A stretch of 64,000 nucleotides of DNA from positions 62,001 to 126,000 of the forward strand of contig JARKPN010000082.1 in assembly GCA_029975275.1 (NCBI GenBank), in the 5' to 3' direction. Positions 8,413 through 17,469 of the stretch are shown here, one piece after another. This DNA is from Geobacteraceae bacterium. GTDB lineage: Bacteria; Desulfobacterota; Desulfuromonadia; Geobacterales; Geobacteraceae. Each line of letters starts with the position of its first letter. The stretch's first letter is position 1. A program made the translations under genes and the position numbers. Below the pieces are notes generated by a model that saw nothing but the letters and a program-made list of their open reading frames with translations, made no database searches and was not told where the DNA came from.

Positions 8413-9079
8413 CCGATCCGTCCTTTGTCTTATTGTCAACCGGCTCTACGGGTCCGGGATCTCCGCTTACCGCCGGGGCGGCCGCGCACCTTTCGGTATC
8501 CGGTCCACTCCTCCTGGAGCGCCACCAGAAATGCAGAAAGTGAACCATCCACATGCTTCCGATCAGTACCAGCAGACAGAGCAGGATATACGGCTCGTAC
8601 CGGTCCAGATCGTCTATCAGGAGCGAAGCGCTCTTGCCGAACAGGTAGCCAGCGAGGGAAAAGGCTATGGCCCAGATGGTGGCGCTCACGAGATTCAGGA
8701 TTAGAAATTTTTTCTTGGACAGATTCGTCATCCCGAGGATAATGGGGAGGATTATCCGCAACCCGTAGGTATACCTGGAGATGAAAGCCACGAAGGCGCC
8801 GTATTTCTCTATGAGCGCCAGGGCACGGCGAAGCTTCCGTTCCATGGAGGCGAACATTTCCAGGATGCGCCTCCCCTTCCACCGGCCGAGATAAAAGTAG
8901 AACTGGTCGCCGAGGAAGGAGCCGGCCAGTGCGGTTGCCATGACTCCGGGAAGTACCAGGGTCCCTTCGAAGGCGTAATACCCCGCAAGGATCAACCCGG
9001 CCTCCCCCTCAAGGAATGTCCAGAAAAAGAGAAAGAGATATCCGTAGTTTTCCAGACTTTCCTTAAGCAACTGGTGCAC
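8399..9079 (-). CDS. DedA-family membrane protein
   Basis: A 226-residue polytopic protein of the DedA/SNARE-associated family. Visible motifs are FLEGEAGLILAGYYAF (re-entrant loop with the conserved E/G, about residues 23-38), GSFLGDQFYFYLGRWKG (about 53-69) and FISRYTYGLRIILPIILG (about 99-116), where family members carry the conserved Arg and Pro-Gly. Members are proton-dependent and some flip undecaprenyl phosphate or phosphatidylethanolamine. The start is GTG with a GAGAGG Shine-Dalgarno six bases upstream. It is divergent from the CAP gene. Confidence 0.9.
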   Translation of the reverse strand: MHQLLKESLENYGYLFLFFWTFLEGEAGLILAGYYAFEGTLVLPGVMATALAGSFLGDQFYFYLGRWKGRRILEMFASMERKLRRALALIEKYGAFVAFISRYTYGLRIILPIILGMTNLSKKKFLILNLVSATIWAIAFSLAGYLFGKSASLLIDDLDRYEPYILLCLLVLIGSMWMVHFLHFWWRSRRSGPDTERCAAAPAVSGDPGPVEPVDNKTKDGSDEPA

Positions 9080-9126
9080 CGGAGACCTCTCTTCCGAAAC
9101 GGCATATGCCTCTGAAAGGAAAACAC

Positions 9127-9654
9127 ATGAAAAAGACTATTCTCCCACTGATTCTGCTTCTGCTGGCGGCCACCCCCGCGTTATCCCCGGCAAAGGGCGT
9201 CGCGCCGGTTCGGACGGAAAACGTCGGTGCTTCCTCCAAAGCCGAAGGATACCTGCTCAACGCGATTAACCGGATCAGGGCCGAGCACGGACTCCCCATG
9301 CTCAAGAAATCGGACAAGCTGGCCGATATCGCCCGGGCGCTCAGCAGGGACCTGGCCGGGAAAGGGGTATTGAGTCACACGGACAGCAGAGGCCGCGACC
9401 TGGGAGCGAGGATTGCCGCGGCCGGAGTGAAGGGGTGGCGTCTCATCGGAGAAAACGTGGGGAGAAGCTCGGGATACCACAATGACGCCGAGGCCATCGT
9501 GTCGAGCTGGATGGATAGCGAGCCCCATCGGAAAAACATCCTCACCCGCGACTTCGACTTTACCGGCATCGGCACGGCCACGGCAAAGGACGGCACACTC
9601 TACGCCGCCCAGTTGTTCCTGGGCTCGACCGGAGGGTCTCCGGACACCAGATAG
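9127..9654 (+). CDS. Secreted CAP (SCP/PR1, YkwD-like) domain protein
   Basis: A 175-residue secreted protein. It has a Sec signal peptide (about residues 1-22, MKKTILPLILLLLAATPALS) and one CAP domain (about 45-170). Family motifs are visible: INRIRAEHGLPML, the His in GVLSHTDSRGRD, GENVGR and VSSWMDSEPHRKNIL. Bacterial YkwD-type CAP proteins are extracellular or periplasmic; their biochemical role is unknown. I chose the ATG at 9127 (AAGGA upstream) because it places the signal peptide at the N-terminus. It converges on the kor genes, with a palindromic repeat between. Confidence 0.88.
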   Translation: MKKTILPLILLLLAATPALSPAKGVAPVRTENVGASSKAEGYLLNAINRIRAEHGLPMLKKSDKLADIARALSRDLAGKGVLSHTDSRGRDLGARIAAAGVKGWRLIGENVGRSSGYHNDAEAIVSSWMDSEPHRKNILTRDFDFTGIGTATAKDGTLYAAQLFLGSTGGSPDTR

Positions 9655-9669
9655 TTTCTGTCCGAGGGT

Positions 9670-9831
9670 GTCGACAGAGGCCGGGTTGGGGCTTCCCCGA
9701 AGCCTCTCGTAATCGGTCACCGTCCGTCGCACGGATCGGACGCTCTGCTGAATCCGGACCTTTCCCGCATTCACCTGATTGCATTGAAGCCGTACGAGAG
9801 GCTCCGTGAAAGCCCCAACCCGGCCTTCGAC
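9670..9831 (+). repeat. Palindromic dispersed repeat, copy 1
   Basis: About 162 bases bounded by imperfect inverted repeats. The left arm (9670-9711) and the reverse complement of the right arm (9792-9831) share GTCGA, then GGCCGGGTTGGGGCTT, a 6-base variable patch, then AGCCTCTCGTA. The interior holds TAATCGGTCACC on the left and CCTGATTGCA on the right. A second copy at 62896-63047 is in the same orientation. No open frame or transposase is inside. It fills most of the gap between the converging CAP and korC genes. It looks like a MITE- or REP-type element, possibly acting as a bidirectional hairpin. Confidence 0.8.
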
Positions 9832-9861
9832 AGCATCATAACCGGGGAATGCCGGCCGTTC

Positions 9862-10416
9862 CTACTTGTCCCGGGCCTGGAGCGCCTTGTCGTACCCGGC
9901 CCGGAACGCCTTCCGGTTAAGGTCGGTAAATGCCTCGGGGACCCGCGAGAGGACCGCCTTTTCCGCGCTCTCCCTGGAAACGATGCCGGTCAGCGCCACC
10001 ATGGCGCCCAGGGCCACGATATTGGCCACGATGGTACGCCCCACCTCGTTTTTGGCGGTGTTGATGATGGGAAAGCGCACCAGGGTGAACTTCCCCTTGG
10101 GCGGCTTTTTCACCAGGTCGGAATCGACCAGCAGTATCCCCCCCTCCTTCAGGTCCCTGGAATACTTGTCGCATGCCTCCTGGGTCAGCGCCAGCAGTGC
10201 GTCCACCGCCGCGGCCTTGGGAAAGTCTATGGGTTCGTCGGAGATGATGACCTCGGACTTGGATGCCCCGCCCCTGGCCTCAGGACCGTAGCTCTGTGAC
10301 TGCACGGCCTGTTTTCCGTCGTAGATCGAGGCGGCCTCCCCCATGATGATCCCGGCCAGGATGAGCCCCTGCCCCCCCGCGCCGGAAAACCTTATTTCAT
10401 ATCGACCTGCCGACAT
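9862..10416 (-). CDS. korC: 2-oxoacid:ferredoxin oxidoreductase, gamma subunit
   Basis: A 184-residue gamma subunit. It begins RYEIRFSGAGGQGLILAGIIMGEAA, the canonical glycine-rich start of the POR/KOR gamma fold, and continues with QSQSYGPEARGGASKSEV (about residues 39-56), the conserved QSYGPE-RGG segment. Together with korD, korA and korB it forms the four-subunit 2-oxoglutarate synthase that converts 2-oxoglutarate plus CoA to succinyl-CoA and reduced ferredoxin. It is last in the operon, separated from korB by 90 bases without a clear signal. Assignment to 2-oxoglutarate rather than another 2-oxoacid rests on the adjoining icd and mdh. Confidence 0.92.
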   Translation of the reverse strand: MSAGRYEIRFSGAGGQGLILAGIIMGEAASIYDGKQAVQSQSYGPEARGGASKSEVIISDEPIDFPKAAAVDALLALTQEACDKYSRDLKEGGILLVDSDLVKKPPKGKFTLVRFPIINTAKNEVGRTIVANIVALGAMVALTGIVSRESAEKAVLSRVPEAFTDLNRKAFRAGYDKALQARDK

Positions 10417-10506
10417 TGCGAATTCTCCTCATATTGATCCCTAGGGGCAGGCCCCAAGGGCATCCACAAGAGGTGCCCCCACAACGGGATCCCTCTGCCT
10501 TCAGTT

Positions 10507-11325
10507 TTACCCTTCCGCTCTCACCCTCTCCACCAGCTTCCGGTATTCCTCCACGTATTCCGGCTTGCTCTCCTTGTAGAGGATCCCGGTGAGCACCTTG
10601 CCGCGCAGTTGTTCGGCCGGCATCTTGTCCGCGGCGGTCACCGGCACCGCCATGTCCTTGAGCTGGTTCATCATCTCGACCACCGACTTGAATCTGTTGC
10701 GGCGGCCGTAGGTGGTGGGACAACTGTCCAGTATCTCGACCACCGAGAACCCCTTGTGGCGCATGGCCTCGGCCAGCAGCTTGTCGATCTGGGCGGCGTG
10801 GAAGGCGGTGCCGCGCGCAACGAAGGTGGCGCCGGCGCCGATGGCCAGCTTGGCGATGTCGAAGGGGGGATCGGGATTGCCGTAAGGGGTGGTGGACGCC
10901 TTTGCCCCGTAAGGGGTGGTGGGGGAGAACTGTCCTCCGGTCATACCGTAGATGTTGTTGTTCATGATCAGGTAGGTCATGTCGATGTTCCTGCGGCAGG
11001 CATGGATGAAGTGGTTGCCGCCGATGGCCACCCCGTCGCCGTCGCCCCCCACGCAGATGACGTTCATCTCCGGTCTGGCCATCTTGATGCCGGTGGCGAA
11101 GGCCACGGCCCGGCCGTGGGTGGTGTGGAGGGTACAGAAATCCATGTACCCGGGCAGCCTGGAGGCGCACCCTATCCCGGAGACGATTGCGGTTTTGTTC
11201 TTGTCCAGCTCCAGCGCGTCGATGGCGCGGATCAGCCCCTTCATCACTATGCCGTGCCCGCAGCCGGGACACCAGATGTGGGGAAGCTTGCCCGGACGGA
11301 TGTATTTATCGTAATCAAAACCCAT
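10507..11325 (-). CDS. korB: 2-oxoacid:ferredoxin oxidoreductase, beta (TPP-binding) subunit
   Basis: A 272-residue beta subunit that binds thiamine diphosphate. The motif IWCPGCGHGI (about residues 17-26) and the TPP/Mg site GGDGDGVAIGGNHFIHACRRN (about 92-112) with the following MNNNIYGMTGGQ are diagnostic of KorB/OorB. It follows korA after only three bases, so the two are co-translated. In the cytosol the subunit carries the decarboxylation chemistry and hands electrons to ferredoxin. Confidence 0.94.
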   Translation of the reverse strand: MGFDYDKYIRPGKLPHIWCPGCGHGIVMKGLIRAIDALELDKNKTAIVSGIGCASRLPGYMDFCTLHTTHGRAVAFATGIKMARPEMNVICVGGDGDGVAIGGNHFIHACRRNIDMTYLIMNNNIYGMTGGQFSPTTPYGAKASTTPYGNPDPPFDIAKLAIGAGATFVARGTAFHAAQIDKLLAEAMRHKGFSVVEILDSCPTTYGRRNRFKSVVEMMNQLKDMAVPVTAADKMPAEQLRGKVLTGILYKESKPEYVEEYRKLVERVRAEG

Positions 11326-11328
11326 GGC

Positions 11329-12462
11329 TCAGCGCACCTCCCGTATGGCGGCGAAGATCGCTCCGGGACCTATGGGCTCGCCGTCAACCCTGAATATCCC
11401 GGAAACCGGCGCCCTTCCCTCCACGCAGCGCCTGACCTCGTGAACGGTCATCCCCAGGTTCATCTCCGGGGTGATGACGGCCCTGACCCGCTCGGACAGC
11501 GCGCGGATCTGCCGCTCCGGAAACGGCCAGTAGGTAATGATCCTGAACAGCCCGGCCCTTATCCCGGCCTTGCGCGCCTGGTTGACGGCATAGCGGGCCG
11601 AGCGGGCGATGGAGCCGAACGCCACCACCGCCACCTCGGCGTCATCCAGCAGGTACTCCTCGAAGGTGACGATGTCGTCGACGGCGTTTTCTATCTTCCG
11701 CAACTGGCGTTCCTCTTCGGCCTGGACGATCTCCGCCCGCGTGGTCGGGAAACCGTCTTCGGCCTTATTGAGGCCGGTGACGTGGAAGCGATAGCCCGAG
11801 CCGAACGAGGCGAGCGGCGGGACGTCGCCGAAACGCGTATCGTAGGGCTTGTACTCGTCAGGGCCCACCGTCGGCCCGGTCCGGTCGATGACCTCAAGTT
11901 CGCCCGGCTCGGGAAACACGATCCGTTCCCGCATGTGCCCCACGATCTCGTCGGGCATCACGGTAACGGGCGTGCGGTATTTTTCGGCCAGGTTGAAGGC
12001 GCGCACGGTCTCGGTGAACAGCTCCTGTACCGAGGCCGGGACCAGGCAGATGGCCGGGTGGTCTCCGTGGGTGCCCCATCTGGCCTGCATCACGTCGGAC
12101 TGGCTCGGTCCGGTGGGCATGCCGGTGGACGGGCCGCCGCGCATGACGTTGACGATGACGCACGGCACTTCGGTGATGCAGGCATAACCGATATTCTCCT
12201 GCTTGAGGGAGAAACCGGGTCCGGAGGTGGCTGTCAGCACCTTGGTGCCGGTAAGCGAGGCGCCTATCACGGCGGCCATGGCCGCGATCTCGTCCTCCAT
12301 CTGCATGAACGCCCCCCCAACCCGGGGGAGCTCCTTTGCCATCACCTCGGCCACCTCGGTGGAGGGGGTGATGGGATAGCCGGCGAAGAATCTGCACCCA
12401 GCATAGATGGCGCCGTGGGCGCAGGCCTCGTTTCCCTGCAGGAACGCAACTCTATTCGACAA
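11329..12462 (-). CDS. korA: 2-oxoacid:ferredoxin oxidoreductase, alpha subunit
   Basis: A 377-residue alpha subunit. It opens with FLQGNEACAHGAIYAGCRFFAGYPITPSTE, read here as QGNEA then AGYPITPSTE (about residues 9-37), the CoA and 2-oxoacid binding entry typical of KorA. Other family marks are MEDEIAAMAAVIGASLTG, TATSGPGFSLKQE and RGGPSTGMPT. It lacks the N-terminal gamma-domain fusion seen in some actinobacterial KorA proteins, consistent with the separate korC. The ferredoxin gene lies 18 bases upstream. Confidence 0.95.
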   Translation of the reverse strand: MSNRVAFLQGNEACAHGAIYAGCRFFAGYPITPSTEVAEVMAKELPRVGGAFMQMEDEIAAMAAVIGASLTGTKVLTATSGPGFSLKQENIGYACITEVPCVIVNVMRGGPSTGMPTGPSQSDVMQARWGTHGDHPAICLVPASVQELFTETVRAFNLAEKYRTPVTVMPDEIVGHMRERIVFPEPGELEVIDRTGPTVGPDEYKPYDTRFGDVPPLASFGSGYRFHVTGLNKAEDGFPTTRAEIVQAEEERQLRKIENAVDDIVTFEEYLLDDAEVAVVAFGSIARSARYAVNQARKAGIRAGLFRIITYWPFPERQIRALSERVRAVITPEMNLGMTVHEVRRCVEGRAPVSGIFRVDGEPIGPGAIFAAIREVR

Positions 12463-12480
12463 GGTATATCCCTCCGGGCA

Positions 12481-12675
12481 TCAGCCGGTCACGGTGACCG
12501 CGAAATCGGGACACCGCAACTCGCACTGCATGCAGGCGATGCACGCCTCAAGGTTTTTCACAGCGGCGGTAAACCCGCGCATCTCCAAGACCCGGGTCGG
12601 GCAGAACTCCACGCAGATATGACACCCCTTGCAGTACTTTTCGTTGATTTCTATCTTCGGCAGCTTCTTTTCCAT
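12481..12675 (-). CDS. korD: 2-oxoacid:ferredoxin oxidoreductase, delta (2x4Fe-4S) subunit
   Basis: A 64-residue ferredoxin-like delta subunit with two complete cluster motifs: CKGCHICVEFCP (about residues 15-26) and CIACMQCELRCP (about 46-57), giving eight cysteines in CxxCxxCxxxCP spacing. It should carry electrons from the KorAB active site. It is first of the four kor genes. The 79-base gap between mdh and korD contains a perfect 9-bp hairpin but no U-tract. Confidence 0.94.
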   Translation of the reverse strand: MEKKLPKIEINEKYCKGCHICVEFCPTRVLEMRGFTAAVKNLEACIACMQCELRCPDFAVTVTG

Positions 12676-12701
12676 AGTGACCTGTGCCTTAACAGTAATT
12701 C

Positions 12702-12722
12702 GGGCGATCCAATGGATCGCCC
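12702..12722. repeat. Perfect hairpin between mdh and korD
   Basis: GGGCGATCC-AAT-GGATCGCCC is a perfect 9-bp stem with a 3-base loop. No run of T follows on either strand, so it is not a standard intrinsic terminator. It may be a 3'-protective or processing hairpin between mdh and the kor genes. Confidence 0.6.
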
Positions 12723-12754
12723 TCGTATTTCATACCCGACCCTATTGTCCGGGC

Positions 12755-13705
12755 TCAGAGATCCAGTCCGTCCACCAGCGATTTTACGTGGGACACGGAC
12801 TCCTCGAACATGGCGCGCTCCTCCGGAGTCAGGTCCAGCTCGATGATCCGTTCGATGCCGCCCCCCCCGATGACGCAGGGGACCCCGACAAAATAGCCGC
12901 TGACGCCGTACTCCCCTTCCAGCAGGGCGCAGACAGGGAGGATCCTCTTCCGGTCGAGCAGGATCGCCTCGGCCATGGTCAGGGCCGCGGCGGCAGGTGA
13001 AACAAAGGCCGACCCCTTCATCAGACCGACGATCTCTCCGCCGGCCTGCCTGGTCCGCGTGACCAGCGTTTCCATGACCTCTCTTGCCTTGACGGGGCCG
13101 TACTTCTGCTCCAGCAGGAACGAGGCGGGAACACCCCCCACGTTTGCGAAACGGACCAGAGGCACCATGTCGTCGCCATGCCCCCCCAGGACCAGGGCGT
13201 GGACGTCCCGCACCGAGACCCCCAGCTCTAGGGCGATGAAAGCGGCGAAACGGGCCGAATCCAGCACCCCCGCCATTCCCATGATCCTGTTCCTCGGGAA
13301 TCCGGTTACCTTGCGACACAGGGTCACCATGGCGTCGAGCGGGTTGGTCAGGAGGATCACGAAGGCATTGGGGGCATACTCGCGGATGTTCTCCGCCACT
13401 GATGTGATGACCTTCGCGTTCACGGTAAGAAGGTCGTCACGGCTCATACCGGGCTTTCTGGCCAGTCCGGCGGTCACCACCGCCAGGTCCGCGCCCCTGA
13501 TATCCTCGAAGCTGCTGGAGCCCTTCAGGCCCACATCGAACCTCTCTATGGGCGAAGCCTCGATGATGTCCAGCACCTTGCCCCTGGGCATGTCCTCCGC
13601 AATGTCGAACAGGACGATTTCGCCCAGTTCCCGCTGGGCCATGAGGTGGGCAAGAGTACCGCCAATCTGACCGCCGCCGATCAACGCTATTTTCTTGCGT
13701 GCCAT
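12755..13705 (-). CDS. mdh: Malate dehydrogenase
   Basis: A 316-residue NAD-dependent dehydrogenase of the LDH-like MDH group. It has the Rossmann motif [16 protein letters not shown] (about residues 6-21), the substrate loop [14 protein letters not shown] (about 81-94; the Arg in RKPG distinguishes malate from lactate enzymes), LTNPLDAM and the catalytic-histidine motif [12 protein letters not shown] (about 171-182). The ATG at 13705 is preceded by GGAGG five bases upstream; a TTG further upstream contains that Shine-Dalgarno and is rejected. It sits 46 bases downstream of icd and is a TCA-cycle partner. Confidence 0.95.
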   Translation of the reverse strand: MARKKIALIGGGQIGGTLAHLMAQRELGEIVLFDIAEDMPRGKVLDIIEASPIERFDVGLKGSSSFEDIRGADLAVVTAGLARKPGMSRDDLLTVNAKVITSVAENIREYAPNAFVILLTNPLDAMVTLCRKVTGFPRNRIMGMAGVLDSARFAAFIALELGVSVRDVHALVLGGHGDDMVPLVRFANVGGVPASFLLEQKYGPVKAREVMETLVTRTRQAGGEIVGLMKGSAFVSPAAAALTMAEAILLDRKRILPVCALLEGEYGVSGYFVGVPCVIGGGGIERIIELDLTPEERAMFEESVSHVKSLVDGLDL

Positions 13706-13751
13706 TCTCTCCTCCAATAGACTCCCCTGAAATTAGTGCATGAAAAAGAGA

Positions 13752-15161
13752 TTACAGGTTACGGACTATCTCATCGGCGAACTCGGAGCACCTGAGCTCG
13801 ACTACCCCCTCGACCCCCTCGGCCCGCATGAGACGGGCGAAGTCGTAGGTCACCTTCCTGCCGGCGATGGTCCGGTCCAGCGACGCGTTGATGAGTCCGG
13901 CGGCCTCGCTCCACCCCAGGTATTCGAGCATCATGACCCCGGAGAGAATCACCGACCCGGGGTTCACCTTGTCCAGGTTGGCGTACTTGGGTGCCGTGCC
14001 GTGGGTCGCCTCGAAGATGGCATGACCGGTGCGGTAGTTGATGTTGCCGCCCGGCGCGATGCCGATGCCGCCCACCTGGGCCGCAATGGCGTCGGACAGG
14101 TAGTCGCCGTTCAGGTTGGTGGTGGCGATGACGTCGAACTCGTCGGCCCTGGTGATGACCTGCTGCAGGGTGATGTCGGCGATGGAATCCTTGATCAGCA
14201 GCATCTTCCGCCACTTGCCGTCGCCGTGGGTCGGCCTGAGCGCAAGGGTGGCGTCCACCTCGGCCAGCACCCCGTCCCGCTGGGCCGGGGTCATGCTGTC
14301 GAAGCCGGGCTCGATGGAACGCGCCAGGTCCTCCCGCGGGATTGCAGGGTCCTTTTCCAGGTTCGCCAGCACCCAGGACTCACGCTGGGAAACGGTACGG
14401 TCCCGGTAGGCCGAGGCGGCCAGGCCGTAACCCCAGCTCTTGAAGGCCCCCTCGGTGAACTTCATGATGTTTCCCTTGTGGACCAGGGTCACCGATTTTC
14501 TGCCGTGCTTCAGCGCGTACTCGACGGCCGCCTCGATGAGCCGCTCCGAACCCTCCCTGGATACCGGCTTGATGCCGATGCCGGAGGTGGTGGGGAACCG
14601 GATCTTCCCGACCCCCATCTCCTGCCGGAGGAACTCGATCAGCTTCTTCGCCTCAGGGGTGCCTTCCGCCCATTCAATCCCGGCGTAGATGTCCTCGGTG
14701 TTTTCCCGGAAGATCACCATGTCCACCAGTTCGGGACGCTTCACCGGCGAGGGGACGCCCCTGATGTAGCGGACGGGCCGGAGACAGACGTAGAGATCCA
14801 GTTCCTGGCGCAACGCCACGTTCAGGGAGCGCATCCCGCCGCCGATGGGGGTGGTGAGGGGCCCCTTGATCCCGACCAGGTACTCCCTGAAGGCGGCAAG
14901 GGTCTCGTCGGGCAGCCAGCCGAGCCCCATGTTGAAGGACTTTTCTCCCGCGAACACCTCCAGCCACTCTATCTTCCTTGCGCCGCCATAGGCCTTGGAG
15001 ACCGCGGCATCCAGGACCCGCACGGCGGCCCGCCAGATGTCCGGGCCGGTGCCGTCCCCCTCGATGAAGGGTATGACGGGTCGGTCGGGCACACGGAGCA
15101 TCCCGTTCCGTATGGTGATTTTCGCGCCGTCGGCCGGCGCGGTGAAGCTGATACCTGACAT
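13752..15161 (-). CDS. icd: Isocitrate dehydrogenase (NADP type)
   Basis: A 469-residue enzyme oxidising isocitrate to 2-oxoglutarate. Visible marks are [16 protein letters not shown] (about residues 26-41), the substrate serine loop [20 protein letters not shown] (about 108-127), [20 protein letters not shown] and [19 protein letters not shown]. It is about 50 residues longer than the E. coli enzyme because of an insertion between GYGLAAS and LLIKDSIAD (about residues 240-310), similar to cyanobacterial IDH as I recall it. The ATG at 15161 follows a GAAGGAG site. The upstream glycosyltransferase stops only 23 bases away. Confidence 0.95.
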   Translation of the reverse strand: MSGISFTAPADGAKITIRNGMLRVPDRPVIPFIEGDGTGPDIWRAAVRVLDAAVSKAYGGARKIEWLEVFAGEKSFNMGLGWLPDETLAAFREYLVGIKGPLTTPIGGGMRSLNVALRQELDLYVCLRPVRYIRGVPSPVKRPELVDMVIFRENTEDIYAGIEWAEGTPEAKKLIEFLRQEMGVGKIRFPTTSGIGIKPVSREGSERLIEAAVEYALKHGRKSVTLVHKGNIMKFTEGAFKSWGYGLAASAYRDRTVSQRESWVLANLEKDPAIPREDLARSIEPGFDSMTPAQRDGVLAEVDATLALRPTHGDGKWRKMLLIKDSIADITLQQVITRADEFDVIATTNLNGDYLSDAIAAQVGGIGIAPGGNINYRTGHAIFEATHGTAPKYANLDKVNPGSVILSGVMMLEYLGWSEAAGLINASLDRTIAGRKVTYDFARLMRAEGVEGVVELRCSEFADEIVRNL

Positions 15162-15184
15162 GCTCACTCCTTCTTGATTCGCGT

Positions 15185-16147
15185 TCATCTCGGAACACGG
15201 AGAATCCGGCTTCGCAGGCGGGCTCTCATATATCTGAAAACAGGATCGTATATTTTATGCAAGGGAAGCAAGAGCAAAAACGAAAGATGGCCATAATAGC
15301 GCGATATCTTTTCCAATGCAAGTTGACGATTATACAGCTTCCTGCGTGACAGCCTCCAGAGGTTGTAGAACTGATGATACCTGATATGTCCCCGCTCCAG
15401 GGGGCCCATCCGGAGGTAATCCCGCTGGAGATATTCCGAGAACAGCAGGTCATAGTCTTCTATATGGCACAGGGTGCAGATGTTCTTCGCGCTCTGCTGC
15501 CTTGCATGGACGCGGAACCCGCAGAGCGGCTCGGGTATATAGACGAAATCCCCCTGCTCCAGGAGATGGAACCACATCTCCATGTCGACTATCTGCCGGT
15601 AACCGGGATTGAAGCCGCGTACGGCCTGCTCTTTCCGGAACAATACCGCCGACGGCTCTCCTATGACGTTTCCGTGCTTCAGGATAGAGTAGCGTATGAT
15701 ATCCCGGCCGCAGGCCAATGTGCCGCTGTGAAACGGCGAATCGCTCCTGATCGGGTTCGAGCCGGAGTCGATCAGCAACCGGGCGGAAGCCACCAGGGAA
15801 ACCGATTGTCTGCTTTCCAGCGCATCGACCATGGTTCCCAGCGAATCTACGGTGGTAAGGATATCGTCCTGGAAGAGATACTTGATATAGCGTCCCCGGG
15901 CCTTGCGGAGGCACCTGTTCCAGTTCTCCACCATGCCCGAGTTTGTTCCGTTAACCTCGAAGGTAACCCTTGAATCGACGCGCGCATATTCCCTTGCGAT
16001 CTCGGAGGTGCGGTCCCCTGAACAGTCATCGATAATCAGGAGTTCGAAATCGCGGAAGCTCTGCGAAAGGACCGATTCCACCGCCTCGCGGAGAAAGGCC
16101 TCTCCCCTGAAGACAGGCATGCACACTGAAACTTTTGGCCCGGACAT
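15185..16147 (-). CDS. Family 2 glycosyltransferase (paralogue 1 of 3)
   Basis: A 320-residue GT-A enzyme. It starts [19 protein letters not shown], has the nucleotide-binding [12 protein letters not shown] (about residues 37-48) and a D-D pair in [11 protein letters not shown] (about 95-105). Further on it carries the [23 protein letters not shown] segment shared with two neighbouring GT2 genes (18798-19769, 19816-20790). It probably adds one sugar to a lipid-linked oligosaccharide at the cytosolic membrane face. The ATG at 16147 is nine bases after the previous stop; a longer upstream start would overlap the pyruvyl transferase out of frame. Confidence 0.85.
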   Translation of the reverse strand: MSGPKVSVCMPVFRGEAFLREAVESVLSQSFRDFELLIIDDCSGDRTSEIAREYARVDSRVTFEVNGTNSGMVENWNRCLRKARGRYIKYLFQDDILTTVDSLGTMVDALESRQSVSLVASARLLIDSGSNPIRSDSPFHSGTLACGRDIIRYSILKHGNVIGEPSAVLFRKEQAVRGFNPGYRQIVDMEMWFHLLEQGDFVYIPEPLCGFRVHARQQSAKNICTLCHIEDYDLLFSEYLQRDYLRMGPLERGHIRYHQFYNLWRLSRRKLYNRQLALEKISRYYGHLSFLLLLPLHKIYDPVFRYMRARLRSRILRVPR

Positions 16148-16155
16148 GGGGGAGA

Positions 16156-17364
16156 TCACTCTCTCTCGGTCGTACGCAACGAGGCATGCAGCAGGTCGAA
16201 GGCCGCGTGGACCGCCTGTTTGGCGCTTGCAGCCTTGCCGGCGAAATAACCGTGTTCCAGCGTGTCGATCATATCCGCCTTGTCGTTGAACTCGGCCCAT
16301 GAGGCCAGCTTCAGGTCGGCCGGGAGCCCTGCCATATCCAGGAAGCCTTCAGCCTTGTCCACCCGGATCGGGCCGAACAGGTGGGGGATGCCGAAGGAGA
16401 GGGCCGTGATGTTGCCGTGCATGCTGGTGCCGAGAAACAGGTCGCAGGACGCGATGACCGAAAGCATGTCGAAGATCGACCTGACGCCGACATACCTGAA
16501 GGCGCCCCCGGACGCACGGGAAAGCCGTTTCAGGTAGCGATCGTCCGAATGGCAGTATCCAAGGGGCAGGAGGACGATTTCAGCGCCGGCCCTCTGCCGG
16601 TAACGGTTCAACTGGGAGACGATCTGGTCCATGGGCTCGCCCGCATGGGGCATGCACTGGAAACAGAGCACCCGTCGGCCGGTATCGACGCCGAAGGACC
16701 GAAGGATATCCCGGCCCTTGCGCTTTTCCGTGGCCGGGTCGTAATAGTCGCTCAGCGTCATGATCAGGTCGGGGACGGTGTGAATCTCCCTGGTCACGCC
16801 CGCTGCCAGGAGCTTGTCGCGCGACCGGCGGTCCCGGACCGACAGGTAGGCGGCATGCTCCAGCACGTCCCGTACCCTGCTCCGCTCATCCGGAGCGAAG
16901 TCGAGGGGGCAGCCGCAGGAACAGAAATGGACCGACCCGACGCCGGGAAATTTCACGGCGTCCAGGAGAAAGGACCCGGGTGCGTCATAGTTCATGTAAC
17001 GCTGGAGAAACTTTTCCGTAACGGTTGGTCGTTTAAGGTATTTTTCTCCAATCCACTGCAGGACCGGATACCCTAATCGTTTCCGGTAGGTGTACTTGTA
17101 ATGGGATGCCAGCGTGGCGGTATCGGTACGAAGGATGTCACCGCCGCCGATGATGAGCGAGGAGACAAGGGCGGTCTCGGCGTCGATCACCTCGCGGATG
17201 CATCTGACCTCATACCCCGCGTCACCCGGGGCAGGGCCGTCCAGAAATGCATAGAAGAGGAGTTTTTCGCCAGAACCTCGCGACTCCAGCATCTTCCGGA
17301 TAATCACGGAGTAGAGGAGATCGCCGTAATTCTCACGATCACTGGCGGCAAAATGTCCGATCAT
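16156..17364 (-). CDS. Polysaccharide pyruvyl transferase family protein
   Basis: A 402-residue protein that opens MIGHFAASDRENYGDLLYSVIIRK, the ENYGD-L start of the CsaB/WcaK pyruvyl transferase family. Mid-protein LSVRDRRSRDKLLAAGV and the C-terminal FLGTSMHGNITALSFGIPHLF (about residues 310-330, family S-x-H-x-x-I/A-A-x-x-x-G-x-P) agree. Such enzymes put ketal-linked pyruvate on sugars, giving negative charge. I chose the ATG at 17364 because GGGAGG lies seven bases upstream. It is 105 bases downstream of the PP-loop gene. The acceptor sugar is unknown. Confidence 0.85.
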   Translation of the reverse strand: MIGHFAASDRENYGDLLYSVIIRKMLESRGSGEKLLFYAFLDGPAPGDAGYEVRCIREVIDAETALVSSLIIGGGDILRTDTATLASHYKYTYRKRLGYPVLQWIGEKYLKRPTVTEKFLQRYMNYDAPGSFLLDAVKFPGVGSVHFCSCGCPLDFAPDERSRVRDVLEHAAYLSVRDRRSRDKLLAAGVTREIHTVPDLIMTLSDYYDPATEKRKGRDILRSFGVDTGRRVLCFQCMPHAGEPMDQIVSQLNRYRQRAGAEIVLLPLGYCHSDDRYLKRLSRASGGAFRYVGVRSIFDMLSVIASCDLFLGTSMHGNITALSFGIPHLFGPIRVDKAEGFLDMAGLPADLKLASWAEFNDKADMIDTLEHGYFAGKAASAKQAVHAAFDLLHASLRTTERE

Positions 17365-17469
17365 CCGAAACCTCCCGTCTATAACATTGCAATAATCCGA
17401 ATACGTGACGTTTGCCTGCACGCCTTCGCATACGCGGAATGCCCCGGTTTGTTACGTTGTCAACGACGT

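Noticed and set aside
9670-9831. Repeat as an integron attC site or group II intron fragment
   Set aside because: No attC core GTTRRRY pair and no recognisable domain V or reverse transcriptase are seen. A MITE/REP-like element fits better.
9784-9840. Short peptide-like frame in the palindromic repeat (KPYERLRESPNPA)
   Set aside because: A similar short frame arises on the opposite strand because the arms are inverted. There is no ribosome site, and conservation follows the hairpin rather than codons.
10609-12846. A 745-codon open frame on the plus strand across korB and korA
   Set aside because: It is antisense to well-supported kor genes, rich in Gly, His, Arg and Val in a low-information pattern, and has no recognisable motif. 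High GC makes such shadow frames common.
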